36,735 bases of DNA from a candidate division WWE3 bacterium RIFCSPHIGHO2_02_FULL_38_14. GTDB taxonomy: Bacteria > Patescibacteriota > WWE3 > UBA101185 > UBA10185. Positions within the stretch are counted from its first letter, which is position 1, and each line of letters opens with the position of its first letter. Below are positions 1 to 6,677 of the stretch, piece after piece. A model generated the notes under the pieces. It had not been told where the DNA came from and made no database searches. It worked only from the letters and a program-made list of their open reading frames with translations. The stretch covers positions 5,311 through 42,045 of the forward strand of contig MEVD01000001.1 in the NCBI GenBank assembly GCA_001772865.1, given 5' to 3'. Made by a program: the position numbers and the translations under genes.

Positions 1-125
1 GCGTACAAAGCCGCTTAAAAAGAATTAAACATCTTGCCTAGGTTAATCAACATTGAAAGCACACAGCGATTCTAAGCACTAATTTAAAGTAGTCGCATGT
101 TTTAAAGTGCATATCAAATGATTAG
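1..125 (+). promoter_or_regulatory. Probable ribosomal protein L10 leader (rplJ-rplL autoregulation)
   Basis: This is noncoding sequence directly before an intrinsic terminator and rplJ. It contains CTTGCCTAGGT (about 34-44), which resembles from memory the conserved CCTGCCGAGGT core of bacterial L10 leader RNAs. In that family the L10(L12)4 complex binds the leader and represses its own operon. The 5' part of the element may lie outside the window. The assignment rests on one short motif, position, and the terminator that follows; no covariance model was run. Confidence 0.5.
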
Positions 126-150
126 ACTCACCTTTGGTGAGTTTTTTTTT
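126..150 (+). terminator. Attenuator/terminator hairpin 5' of rplJ
   Basis: A perfect 7-bp stem, ACTCACC (126-132) with GGTGAGT (136-142), has a 3-nt loop and runs straight into nine T residues (142-150). It lies about 50 nt before the rplJ start. It could end an upstream transcript or act as the expression platform of the L10 leader. Its position inside the leader favours attenuation. Confidence 0.8.
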
Positions 151-200
151 GCTTGAAGAACAAGACAATTTGAAAAACTGGTCAAAAGATAAAAAAATAT

Positions 201-725
201 ATGCCAAACTCTAAAAACACACAAACAGTTAAAGAAATAAAAGAAAAAGTATCCAAGGCTAAATCTATTGTTTTTACTGATTATAAAGGATTGGACGCAA
301 ATAAGGCCAACGAATTAAGGGCTAAAATGCTTGAAGAAGGCGTGGAATTAACTGTAGCTAAAAATACTCTCTTAAACATCGCTCTTAAAGAAGAAAAGTT
401 CGATGCGGAAAAAGTTAAAGAACACTTGAAAGGTCCTACCTTAGCGTTTTTTTCATACAATGACGCGGTTTCGCCTCTAAAAGCTCTAGCCGAATTTATT
501 AAAAAAGTTGAACTCCCCGTTATAAAAGGGGCTTTTATAGAAAAAGAGTATTTCAATGCTGAAAAAGTAAAAGAAATTAGCAATCTGCCCTCAAAAGATC
601 AATTGATTTCACAAGTTGTGTGGGGATTAAAATCTCCGTTATCGGGATTTGTAAATGTTTTAGGCGGATCACAACGCAAACTAGTGTATGCTTTGTCCGC
701 TCTTGCCAAAAAGAAACAAGGTTGA
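201..725 (+). CDS. rplJ: 50S ribosomal protein L10
   Basis: The 174-residue product is L10, the base of the ribosomal stalk, which carries L7/L12 dimers and helps recruit translation GTPases. The N-terminal part shows the family pattern with SIVFTDYKGL near residue 22 and VAKNTLLNIAL near residue 53. The C-terminal helix that binds L7/L12 ends in a lysine-rich tail. The length is normal. There is no Shine-Dalgarno sequence before the ATG, only an A-rich stretch. rplL follows after 15 nt, the classic rplJL pair, and a leader with an attenuator precedes it. Identification is secure. Confidence 0.96.
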   Translation: MPNSKNTQTVKEIKEKVSKAKSIVFTDYKGLDANKANELRAKMLEEGVELTVAKNTLLNIALKEEKFDAEKVKEHLKGPTLAFFSYNDAVSPLKALAEFIKKVELPVIKGAFIEKEYFNAEKVKEISNLPSKDQLISQVVWGLKSPLSGFVNVLGGSQRKLVYALSALAKKKQG

Positions 726-740
726 AGGAGGTGTTTAGTA

Positions 741-1142
741 ATGTCAGATAAATTAAGCGAAAATTCCAAAAAAGTAATGGATTTAGTTGAAAAAATGACA
801 GTTTTGGAACTAAATGACTTAGTAAAAGCTTTGGAAGAGAAATTCGGCGTATCGGCTGCTCCGATTATGATGGGAACAATGCCTATGGGCGGAAACGGCG
901 GACAGACTGCAGAACCTGAGGAAGAAAAAACAGAGTTTGACGTAGTTTTAACCGACGCAGGGGCCAATAAAATAGGTGTTATTAAAGCAGTTAGAGAATT
1001 GAACCAGAGTTTAGGTTTAGTTGAGGCTAAGGGTTTGGTAGAATCCACGCCTAAAGCGGTACTGGAAGGCGCCAAAAAAGACGCTGCTCAAGCCGCTAAG
1101 AAAAAGCTTGAAGAAGCAGGCGCAAAAGTGGAATTGAAGTAA
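741..1142 (+). CDS. rplL: 50S ribosomal protein L7/L12
   Basis: The 133-residue stalk protein L7/L12 is present in several copies per ribosome and activates EF-Tu and EF-G. The N-terminal dimerisation helices (about residues 1-35) are followed by a short Met/Gly-rich hinge ([12 protein letters not shown]). The C-terminal domain contains [20 protein letters not shown] and then EAKGLVES, as expected. A strong Shine-Dalgarno sequence, AAGGAGGT, lies 725-732 with good spacing. This contrasts with most genes in the window and fits the need for more L12 than L10. A terminator follows. Confidence 0.97.
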   Translation: MSDKLSENSKKVMDLVEKMTVLELNDLVKALEEKFGVSAAPIMMGTMPMGGNGGQTAEPEEEKTEFDVVLTDAGANKIGVIKAVRELNQSLGLVEAKGLVESTPKAVLEGAKKDAAQAAKKKLEEAGAKVELK

Positions 1143-1160
1143 GTCGTACCATAATTTCAA

Positions 1161-1187
1161 AAAGGTCCTCAGATTGAGGACTTTTTT
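1161..1187. terminator. Bidirectional intrinsic terminator between rplL and galT
   Basis: The stem GTCCTCA (1165-1171) pairs with TGAGGAC (1175-1181) around a 3-nt loop. It is followed on the plus strand by six T residues and preceded by five A residues (1159-1163) that act as a U-tract on the minus strand. It can therefore end both rplJL transcripts and the minus-strand galT operon, whose last gene stops at 1200. Confidence 0.88.
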
Positions 1188-1199
1188 GTATACATTTTA

Positions 1200-2135
1200 C
1201 TAACCTATAAACTCCCTGTAACAAGTTTTCACATTCTCCCCCAGCTGTTCGGCTGCATCCTCCGGAGTGGCTTTGTCGCTAACCCAAATTCCCGCGCCAA
1301 GCTCTAAACCTCCGAAAACTTTAATATGCGGAATAAATCCTACATGCCAATGGTAAGGCTCATATTTCATTGTATGAATCCAAAAATTTCTGTCAGGCTT
1401 ATTGAACATAGCATTGTATGACCATAATGCGGCCTTTAAAATCTGTGTGAAGTCGTTAATCTCCATGTCATTTACATATCCGAAGTTGGGTTTGTGTTCT
1501 TTTGGTATTAAAAGCATTTCATAGCTCCATCTGCAGGCTACCGGTACCAGCAAAACGAAATGAGGAGTCTCATGGACTATCCTTTTCTTCAATGCCAGCT
1601 CCACTTTTATTTTATCGCACCAGTAACAGGAATTATGCTCATTGTAGTATTTCATCGCTTCGGTCTTTTCCATTTCTATTATTCCCGGGAAACCTTTTAA
1701 TGCCACTATTTGCGAGTGAGGATGCAGTATAGAAGCTCCGGCTTTTCCTCCCCTATTATTAAAGATCATTACCTCTTTATCCTGGGAATTATAGTATGTA
1801 ACCCTGTTCAAAAATGCCCTCATTATTCTGACATTTTGTACCTGTGGCAGGTCTTCAATATCTTTATCCTGATATGGAGAGTGCACAATTATTTCGTGAT
1901 CTTCAACCAAAGGATATTTATTTCTGAATACGCGTACATTCCAGTCTTCGGCATCTTGATAAACGGTAGAAGGAGTCAAATCCTCATTCCCTTTGGCAAA
2001 TCGATCTACGTTTACTGGAGTTTGTGATGTACTTATACCGGATCCGGCAGCACCTGTTTGATCAGCTCTTTTGGCTCTGTTGGTAGCAAGTATTGTTGGA
2101 ATCCCGGTTAATTCATCAAAAATAAATGTGGTCAT
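1200..2135 (-). CDS. galT: Galactose-1-phosphate uridylyltransferase-like protein (HIT superfamily)
   Basis: This 311-residue protein belongs to the GalT branch of the HIT superfamily, which moves a nucleotidyl group between sugar phosphates through a uridylyl-histidine. The active-site motif is H138-P-H140-S-Q142, and the C-terminal half has H262-W-H264 with H270. The usual first zinc pair (CPFCxGN) is changed to DRFAKGNEDLTP, so those cysteines are lost; a different C170-x2-C173 pair remains. The start overlaps the glgA stop in an ATGA arrangement, which implies coupled translation. Together with two glgA-like and two GH57 genes, this suggests supply or recycling of nucleotide-glucose. The true sugar and nucleotide cannot be read from sequence. 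Confidence 0.85.
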   Translation of the reverse strand: MTTFIFDELTGIPTILATNRAKRADQTGAAGSGISTSQTPVNVDRFAKGNEDLTPSTVYQDAEDWNVRVFRNKYPLVEDHEIIVHSPYQDKDIEDLPQVQNVRIMRAFLNRVTYYNSQDKEVMIFNNRGGKAGASILHPHSQIVALKGFPGIIEMEKTEAMKYYNEHNSCYWCDKIKVELALKKRIVHETPHFVLLVPVACRWSYEMLLIPKEHKPNFGYVNDMEINDFTQILKAALWSYNAMFNKPDRNFWIHTMKYEPYHWHVGFIPHIKVFGGLELGAGIWVSDKATPEDAAEQLGENVKTCYREFIG

Positions 2136-3550
2136 ATAAAACTTTCTTCATGCAATTTTACAACTTTTTCGTATAATATTTTATATTCCAAAGCGCTCTT
2201 ATCCCAGCTGAAATCTGTTTTCATCGCGTTTTCTATCATTGAATCCATTAAATGGGTCCCGTAAACTTTAAATGCCCTTTGCACAGCCGACAAAAGCCTG
2301 CCCGAAGAATAAGTATCAAATGAAAATCCATTAACTCCGTCGGTTACAGAATCCTTTAAACCGCCGACTTCATGAACAATAGGCAAAGATCCGTACCACA
2401 TTCCGATCATTTGAATTAATCCGCAAGGTTCATATTTGGAAGGCACCAGTAAAAAATCGCTGGCCGCATATATTTGATTTGCCAGTTCAACGTCAAATTT
2501 AATATTCACAGAAACATTCCCTTCTAATCCTTCTTTTTCATTTAATTTGGCAAAATTTGCCTCCCACTCTTTATCTCCTGTTCCCAAAAGCACAAACTGG
2601 CCACCGTTTTTCACTATTTCGGGAACTATCTTAATCAAAATATCCAAACCTTTTTGATTCGCATCAAGCCTGGAAATAAAAGCAAACGTAGGCTTGCGGA
2701 AATTCTCTAGTTTTAATTCTTTTTGAATATCTTCCTTATAGCTTTTTTTAGCTGAAGTGTAATTACCCGAGTCATAATTTCTGGGAAATTGCGAATAGTC
2801 TATTCCATTTAAAATTCCGGTCAGCCTGCCCTCTCTGCCTTTTATCACTTCGCTTAATTCTTTGCCAAATTCCTGTGTGACAATCTCACGTGCATACGTG
2901 GGAGAGACCGCATTTACATAATCACTCGACGTTATACCCTGCAAAATCAAATTTAAGTCACCGTCGGAAACATCCCAATCTATTAATCTGTGCTCGCCGG
3001 GATAAATTCCTACATCCTTAACCAAGTCGACACCGCCCTTGCCCTGGTATAAAAGATTATGAATAGTAAACAATGTCGCCGGTCTTTCTAATCCCAGTTC
3101 GTCGTTTAGCAAATGTGTAATCAGACCGGTATGCCAGTCGTTGCAATGGACTAAATCATAGGTGTTAAATTCTGATTTAACATACTCAACAACAGCCATA
3201 TCAAAAAAAGTGAACATTTCGGTTTCGGATATATTATTAGCAAAAGCTTCTCTTCCACCCTTTGAAAAGTATTTATAATTTTTCAGCAAAAATACATCTA
3301 CATTTGTGCCAGGAAGCTTAGTTTTATATACTTCAACCTGATTATTCTCCCCACCAAATGGAATATTTAAATCAAGACTTTTGTAAACATCCCGGTCTTC
3401 CAATTTAGCGTTGTCAAAAAAAGGAACTACAACGTCAGCGTTTACTCCTACTTTCTCCAAAGCTTTAGGCAGCGAACCGATTACATCCCCCAAACCGCCG
3501 AGCTTTACAATAGGCGCAACTTCGGAGGCGGCAATTAATACTTTCATCAT
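2132..3550 (-). CDS. glgA: Glycogen/starch synthase (GT5 family)
   Basis: The 472-residue GT-B enzyme should extend alpha-1,4-glucan chains from ADP-glucose (or another nucleotide-glucose). The donor-binding KxGGL motif is intact (K16-L-G-G-L), as are HNLLYQG, the NGIDYSQF region and SRLDANQKGLD. The C-terminal catalytic patch KYEPCGLIQMIGMWYGSLPIV is followed by HEVGGLKDSV. Length is normal for bacterial GlgA. A second Met follows the first, so the start could be one codon later. The gene lies 42 nt after the GH57 gene at 3593-5134 and overlaps galT, so the three are probably one transcript. Confidence 0.92.
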   Translation of the reverse strand: MMKVLIAASEVAPIVKLGGLGDVIGSLPKALEKVGVNADVVVPFFDNAKLEDRDVYKSLDLNIPFGGENNQVEVYKTKLPGTNVDVFLLKNYKYFSKGGREAFANNISETEMFTFFDMAVVEYVKSEFNTYDLVHCNDWHTGLITHLLNDELGLERPATLFTIHNLLYQGKGGVDLVKDVGIYPGEHRLIDWDVSDGDLNLILQGITSSDYVNAVSPTYAREIVTQEFGKELSEVIKGREGRLTGILNGIDYSQFPRNYDSGNYTSAKKSYKEDIQKELKLENFRKPTFAFISRLDANQKGLDILIKIVPEIVKNGGQFVLLGTGDKEWEANFAKLNEKEGLEGNVSVNIKFDVELANQIYAASDFLLVPSKYEPCGLIQMIGMWYGSLPIVHEVGGLKDSVTDGVNGFSFDTYSSGRLLSAVQRAFKVYGTHLMDSMIENAMKTDFSWDKSALEYKILYEKVVKLHEESFI

Positions 3551-3592
3551 GCTATAAGGGTATCAAAAAATGCATTTTATGACTACTTTTAA

Positions 3593-5134
3593 TTATAATC
3601 TGCCTGATTCCTTCACCCATTTCTCAAAATCCTCTTTGGTTTTTACATTTTTAAAACTCTCTCTGGCCAAATCCGAAAATTCTTCCCATTTTTGTTCTAA
3701 GAAAGGTTTTACCGACGGTATATGTCTGGCTGCCCACAATTCGTCAACTACATGTAGAACATCATAAATATCCGTGCCCTGATTCAGCTTTATTATGGCA
3801 TCCCTCCACTTAATTGCCTTTTCAAAATCCTGTCTTCGGGCAGATTTATTCATTTCATCCTCAAACTCCAAGATTATCTGGTTATACCATTCCGGTGGTG
3901 TACGGACGCCAAAAGAATCTTTCATAAATGTCGAGGAATTCTCAAGGTGTTTCCTTCTTATATAACCGCTTCTCTGCCATTCAAAAGCCTGGTCTACTAT
4001 ATCTCTGTATAATTTCTCGGCCGTTTCCCTGGTTTTTGCTTCAAACTCCCCGGTATAAATTACTTCCCTCAAAGCAAATGCTCCCTGCTCCACCATTTCC
4101 AAACTCCACCAAGGCAAGGCGCTCGCCCACCAAAACTGGTCAGAGGCTAAGGCTTTATCCATTTTTTCCCGCGCGTTTTTCCAGGAATCCGTATCCTTGT
4201 CATTACAGCTTCCTAGTGTACTCAAACAAAATTCCACAAACTGCCATTGCAGATTATGAATCGGATTCTCGGGATTTTTCCATAAAATAAAGGATTTACT
4301 TTCGGTGTATTGGGTCCTTTCCCTATCCAGCCAAAAATCCTGTTCTTGATTGGTCCAGGTTGTAGGACGGAGGTTAACTTCTTCTACCTCTTTTACATCT
4401 TTTATAAGCCCGGAAGGATAAGCAGATTGCAGCTTATGCGATGCTAATAGTTCGAACAATACTTTTTCATATCCGATTCTATGGTGTCCGAAAGTCTCCG
4501 CGTCCATTACCGTAAACCAGTATTTATTTTTTTTCTGCAGATCCTGGGTTTCATACAAAAGATCTTCGCCGGAACGAACCACTGCACCAAGTATCAAGGC
4601 GCTTACCCTTTTATTTCTAAAGAACACAAACAACCCTGAATCATTACCCGTATATAATTTATCGGCTCCGGCTTCTTCAGTTCCATAAGACAGCTCGGGC
4701 GCAGCCAACCACTTGTATCCCAACTCCTTCACTACCTTCAATACTTTGTCATTTACAGCCATTTCAGGCGAGAAAAATCCATCAGGTTTATATACTTCGC
4801 CGAAGTATTTTTTATTTTCTTCATCATTTAGCTTTATTTGTCTTTCGATTTCATTTTCAGGAAGAAGAGGTAGAAAAGCGTGATACATTGCACTGCCGGT
4901 AAATTCTACAATGCCTTCTAACGCGAGAAGTTTTAAGCCGTTTATAACATCTTCATATCCGCGATCCAATAAAAGTTTGGTCAGCGCTCCGTTCATATTA
5001 ACTAAAGTTTTACTTTTTTTATATTGGGTAAATCCTTTAATCAAAGGACGGTAACATTCATTAACTATACGAAGCAAAATATCATCCTGCTGATTATACG
5101 GTTGATAGAAATGTAATAAGTTAATCCATTGCAT
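3593..5134 (-). CDS. GH57 family glycoside hydrolase/glucanotransferase with C-terminal UVR-like motif
   Basis: The 513-residue protein is a GH57 retaining enzyme acting on alpha-glucans (amylase, 4-alpha-glucanotransferase or branching activity). GH57 motifs are visible: H8-F-Y-Q-P near the N-terminus, GSAMYH at 80-85, FFSPEMA with the likely nucleophile E124, and MDAETFGHH with the likely acid D211. The C-terminal region contains, at about 421-452, EMNKSARRQDFEKAIKWRD followed by AIIKL. This closely matches the UVR motif of UvrB, UvrC and ClpC-type proteins and is not a known part of the GH57 catalytic core. The gene is 24 nt after the second GH57 gene and before glgA. The exact reaction is undetermined. 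Confidence 0.87.
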   Translation of the reverse strand: MQWINLLHFYQPYNQQDDILLRIVNECYRPLIKGFTQYKKSKTLVNMNGALTKLLLDRGYEDVINGLKLLALEGIVEFTGSAMYHAFLPLLPENEIERQIKLNDEENKKYFGEVYKPDGFFSPEMAVNDKVLKVVKELGYKWLAAPELSYGTEEAGADKLYTGNDSGLFVFFRNKRVSALILGAVVRSGEDLLYETQDLQKKNKYWFTVMDAETFGHHRIGYEKVLFELLASHKLQSAYPSGLIKDVKEVEEVNLRPTTWTNQEQDFWLDRERTQYTESKSFILWKNPENPIHNLQWQFVEFCLSTLGSCNDKDTDSWKNAREKMDKALASDQFWWASALPWWSLEMVEQGAFALREVIYTGEFEAKTRETAEKLYRDIVDQAFEWQRSGYIRRKHLENSSTFMKDSFGVRTPPEWYNQIILEFEDEMNKSARRQDFEKAIKWRDAIIKLNQGTDIYDVLHVVDELWAARHIPSVKPFLEQKWEEFSDLARESFKNVKTKEDFEKWVKESGRL

Positions 5135-5158
5135 ATTATTTAATGAAGATTAAATCAA

Positions 5159-6421
5159 TTAGAATAATCTATTTTCATATTTTAACATAATTTCTCGTAT
5201 CTTCGCACTTAAGGATATTATCTGATCGTGAATTTGAGGAAGCCCCAATGTATCGCCATATTTATGCCAAAGATTCAAACTGTTCTCAATCATATTTTTA
5301 CTAAAAAGAACCTCGCCTGTAGGGAGAACTTTATTGGATATCCACCAGAACTGGTCGCTGTTTATCACCATTAAAAGCAGGATTTTCTTTTTTAAAAATT
5401 TTCTTTCGGATTCATCTTGAATCTTTGACAGATATGAAAAATCCCAGATCGGAAGTGTTTCATTTCCGTCCGATATAGGCTTATAAATATTCTTATAATT
5501 ATCCAGGGCCAGCTTTACCATTTCCCATTGAATTTTATGGATTTCATTTTCCGGATGGTCCCACATAGGATACAAAATACCGGAACTTACTTCCGAATCG
5601 CTCGCCCCCCAGCTTGATTCTTTTATCTCCACTGATTCTCTATATTGGCCGGATTCAACCAGCTCGCTCACAGTTATTACTTCTATTTCACGGGATAACA
5701 GCTCCTCCAAAAAAGTATCCAGTATATAAATACCTTCTTTATAATGGTGGCCGAAAGTTTCTCCGTCCAGCACAATTACATGATCCGTATCTTTTCTTTC
5801 ACTTATGCCGGGATTTGTGAAATATAGCAGGTCTTTAACATTAATATCTCTTTTAAACGCCATAGCATTGCTAAGATCTCTGTCTCTGACCACAAGTTTT
5901 AAACCGGAGTCCTTTAAGGAATAAACTCCAGGTTTATGACCGCATGTTTCATCTGCAATAACCCATTCGTAACCCAAACTTTCAATAGCTTTTACCAAAT
6001 TGGAATTAAGTGCAAGTTCAGGAGGGAAAAATCCGTTCAGATTTTTTATCAATATGCCCGCTTCCCCTTCAAAGCCACTGTGTCTCCCCAAATAATATCC
6101 CGTCCCATATTCATTCAATATTATTTCGTCTTCGGCAACTTCCTGCGGAATTTTGGTTAAAATAGGATGATAGGCCGCGGTACCGGTTAATTCTATTTTT
6201 TCTGATTCTTTTAATTCCTTTAGATATTCTATCCACGTTTTATATCCATATCTATGTATTTGCTGTATTAAGCTAAGAGGAACATTAAGAGTGAATTTGG
6301 AGTTTCTTTTATTTTTTATTAAACGCAATAGAGGTAAATAACAGGCTTCATATATTTCTCTGAACGACTGTTCTGATTGAGTAATTGGTTGGTACAAATG
6401 TAACAATATTGCTACAGCCAT
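5159..6421 (-). CDS. GH57 family glycoside hydrolase/glucanotransferase (second copy)
   Basis: The 420-residue protein is a second GH57 member, related to but diverged from its neighbour and shorter at the C-terminus. It has H8-L-Y-Q-P, GTAAYH at 80-85, FFPPELAL with the likely nucleophile E135, and VLDGETFGHHYKEG with the likely acid D219. SDQFWWIS near the C-terminal helical domain is also shared with the neighbouring protein. It should cleave or transfer alpha-glucan chains. The paired enzymes may divide branching and debranching or transfer work, but this is inference. The ATG lies 6 nt after a GATAAT -10 element, so the mRNA may be leaderless. Confidence 0.87.
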   Translation of the reverse strand: MAVAILLHLYQPITQSEQSFREIYEACYLPLLRLIKNKRNSKFTLNVPLSLIQQIHRYGYKTWIEYLKELKESEKIELTGTAAYHPILTKIPQEVAEDEIILNEYGTGYYLGRHSGFEGEAGILIKNLNGFFPPELALNSNLVKAIESLGYEWVIADETCGHKPGVYSLKDSGLKLVVRDRDLSNAMAFKRDINVKDLLYFTNPGISERKDTDHVIVLDGETFGHHYKEGIYILDTFLEELLSREIEVITVSELVESGQYRESVEIKESSWGASDSEVSSGILYPMWDHPENEIHKIQWEMVKLALDNYKNIYKPISDGNETLPIWDFSYLSKIQDESERKFLKKKILLLMVINSDQFWWISNKVLPTGEVLFSKNMIENSLNLWHKYGDTLGLPQIHDQIISLSAKIREIMLKYENRLF

Positions 6422-6427
6422 TAACCT

Positions 6428-6456
6428 ATTATCTATAAAAAAGACCTTAAAGTCCA
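6428..6456 (-). promoter_or_regulatory. Promoter for the GH57 gene at 5159-6421 (likely leaderless)
   Basis: On the minus strand TGGACT (6451-6456), a 17-bp spacer and GATAAT (6428-6433) stand only 6 nt before the ATG at 6421. A 7-bp inverted repeat, CCTTAAA (6445-6451) and TTTAAGG (6473-6479), overlaps the -35 side and could be an operator. The promoter follows directly after the terminator of the small RNA. Confidence 0.55.
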
Positions 6457-6482
6457 GTAAGAGAATAGTTGATTTAAGGGGT

Positions 6483-6575
6483 AAAAAAATGAAGTCCAGC
6501 CTGGGAGGGACGATTTCTTATTCTCCTGCCCACAGAACAAGAATCTTTTCCTTCCCAGACTGGGCTTCATTTATA
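6483..6575 (-). ncRNA. Novel small hairpin RNA, about 93 nt, with its own promoter and terminator
   Basis: The intergenic space between the second glgA-like gene and a GH57 gene encodes a nearly continuous hairpin on the minus strand. A 22-nt outer stem is formed by arms 6549-6570 and 6489-6510, with two mismatches. An inner stem of about 12 bp has one bulge and one G-U pair, and the apical loop reads GTGGGCAGG. The 3' arm runs into seven T residues (minus strand, 6489-6483), a typical intrinsic terminator. A perfect sigma70-type promoter places the start near 6575. It lacks the GGAAGCAGC signature of SRP RNA and the central bubble of 6S RNA. The function is unknown; alternatively it could be only an elaborate terminator. 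Confidence 0.65.
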
Positions 6576-6581
6576 CATAGA

Positions 6582-6610
6582 ATTATAGCACTATATTATA
6601 GGTCTGTCAA
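6582..6610 (-). promoter_or_regulatory. Perfect consensus sigma70-type promoter of the small RNA
   Basis: On the minus strand TTGACA (6605-6610) is separated by exactly 17 bp from TATAAT (6582-6587). Both hexamers match the consensus fully, the only such case found in this window. The expected start, near 6574-6575, lies four to five nt before the hairpin and far from any coding start: the next gene begins at 6421, beyond the hairpin. Confidence 0.85.
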
Positions 6611-6677
6611 TTAGTGGGGTGTGCTATAAACAGCACTATTAAAGGAAATACACACATTTTATATAATTTATATTACT

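Noticed and set aside
281-1075. Open frames antisense to rplJ and rplL
   Set aside because: They overlap securely identified ribosomal protein genes, have no recognisable domain and look like mirror frames of coding DNA.
6483-6575. Small RNA as SRP RNA or 6S RNA
   Set aside because: No GGAAGCAGC-type SRP domain IV, and no large central bubble as in 6S RNA; the fold is an almost continuous rod.
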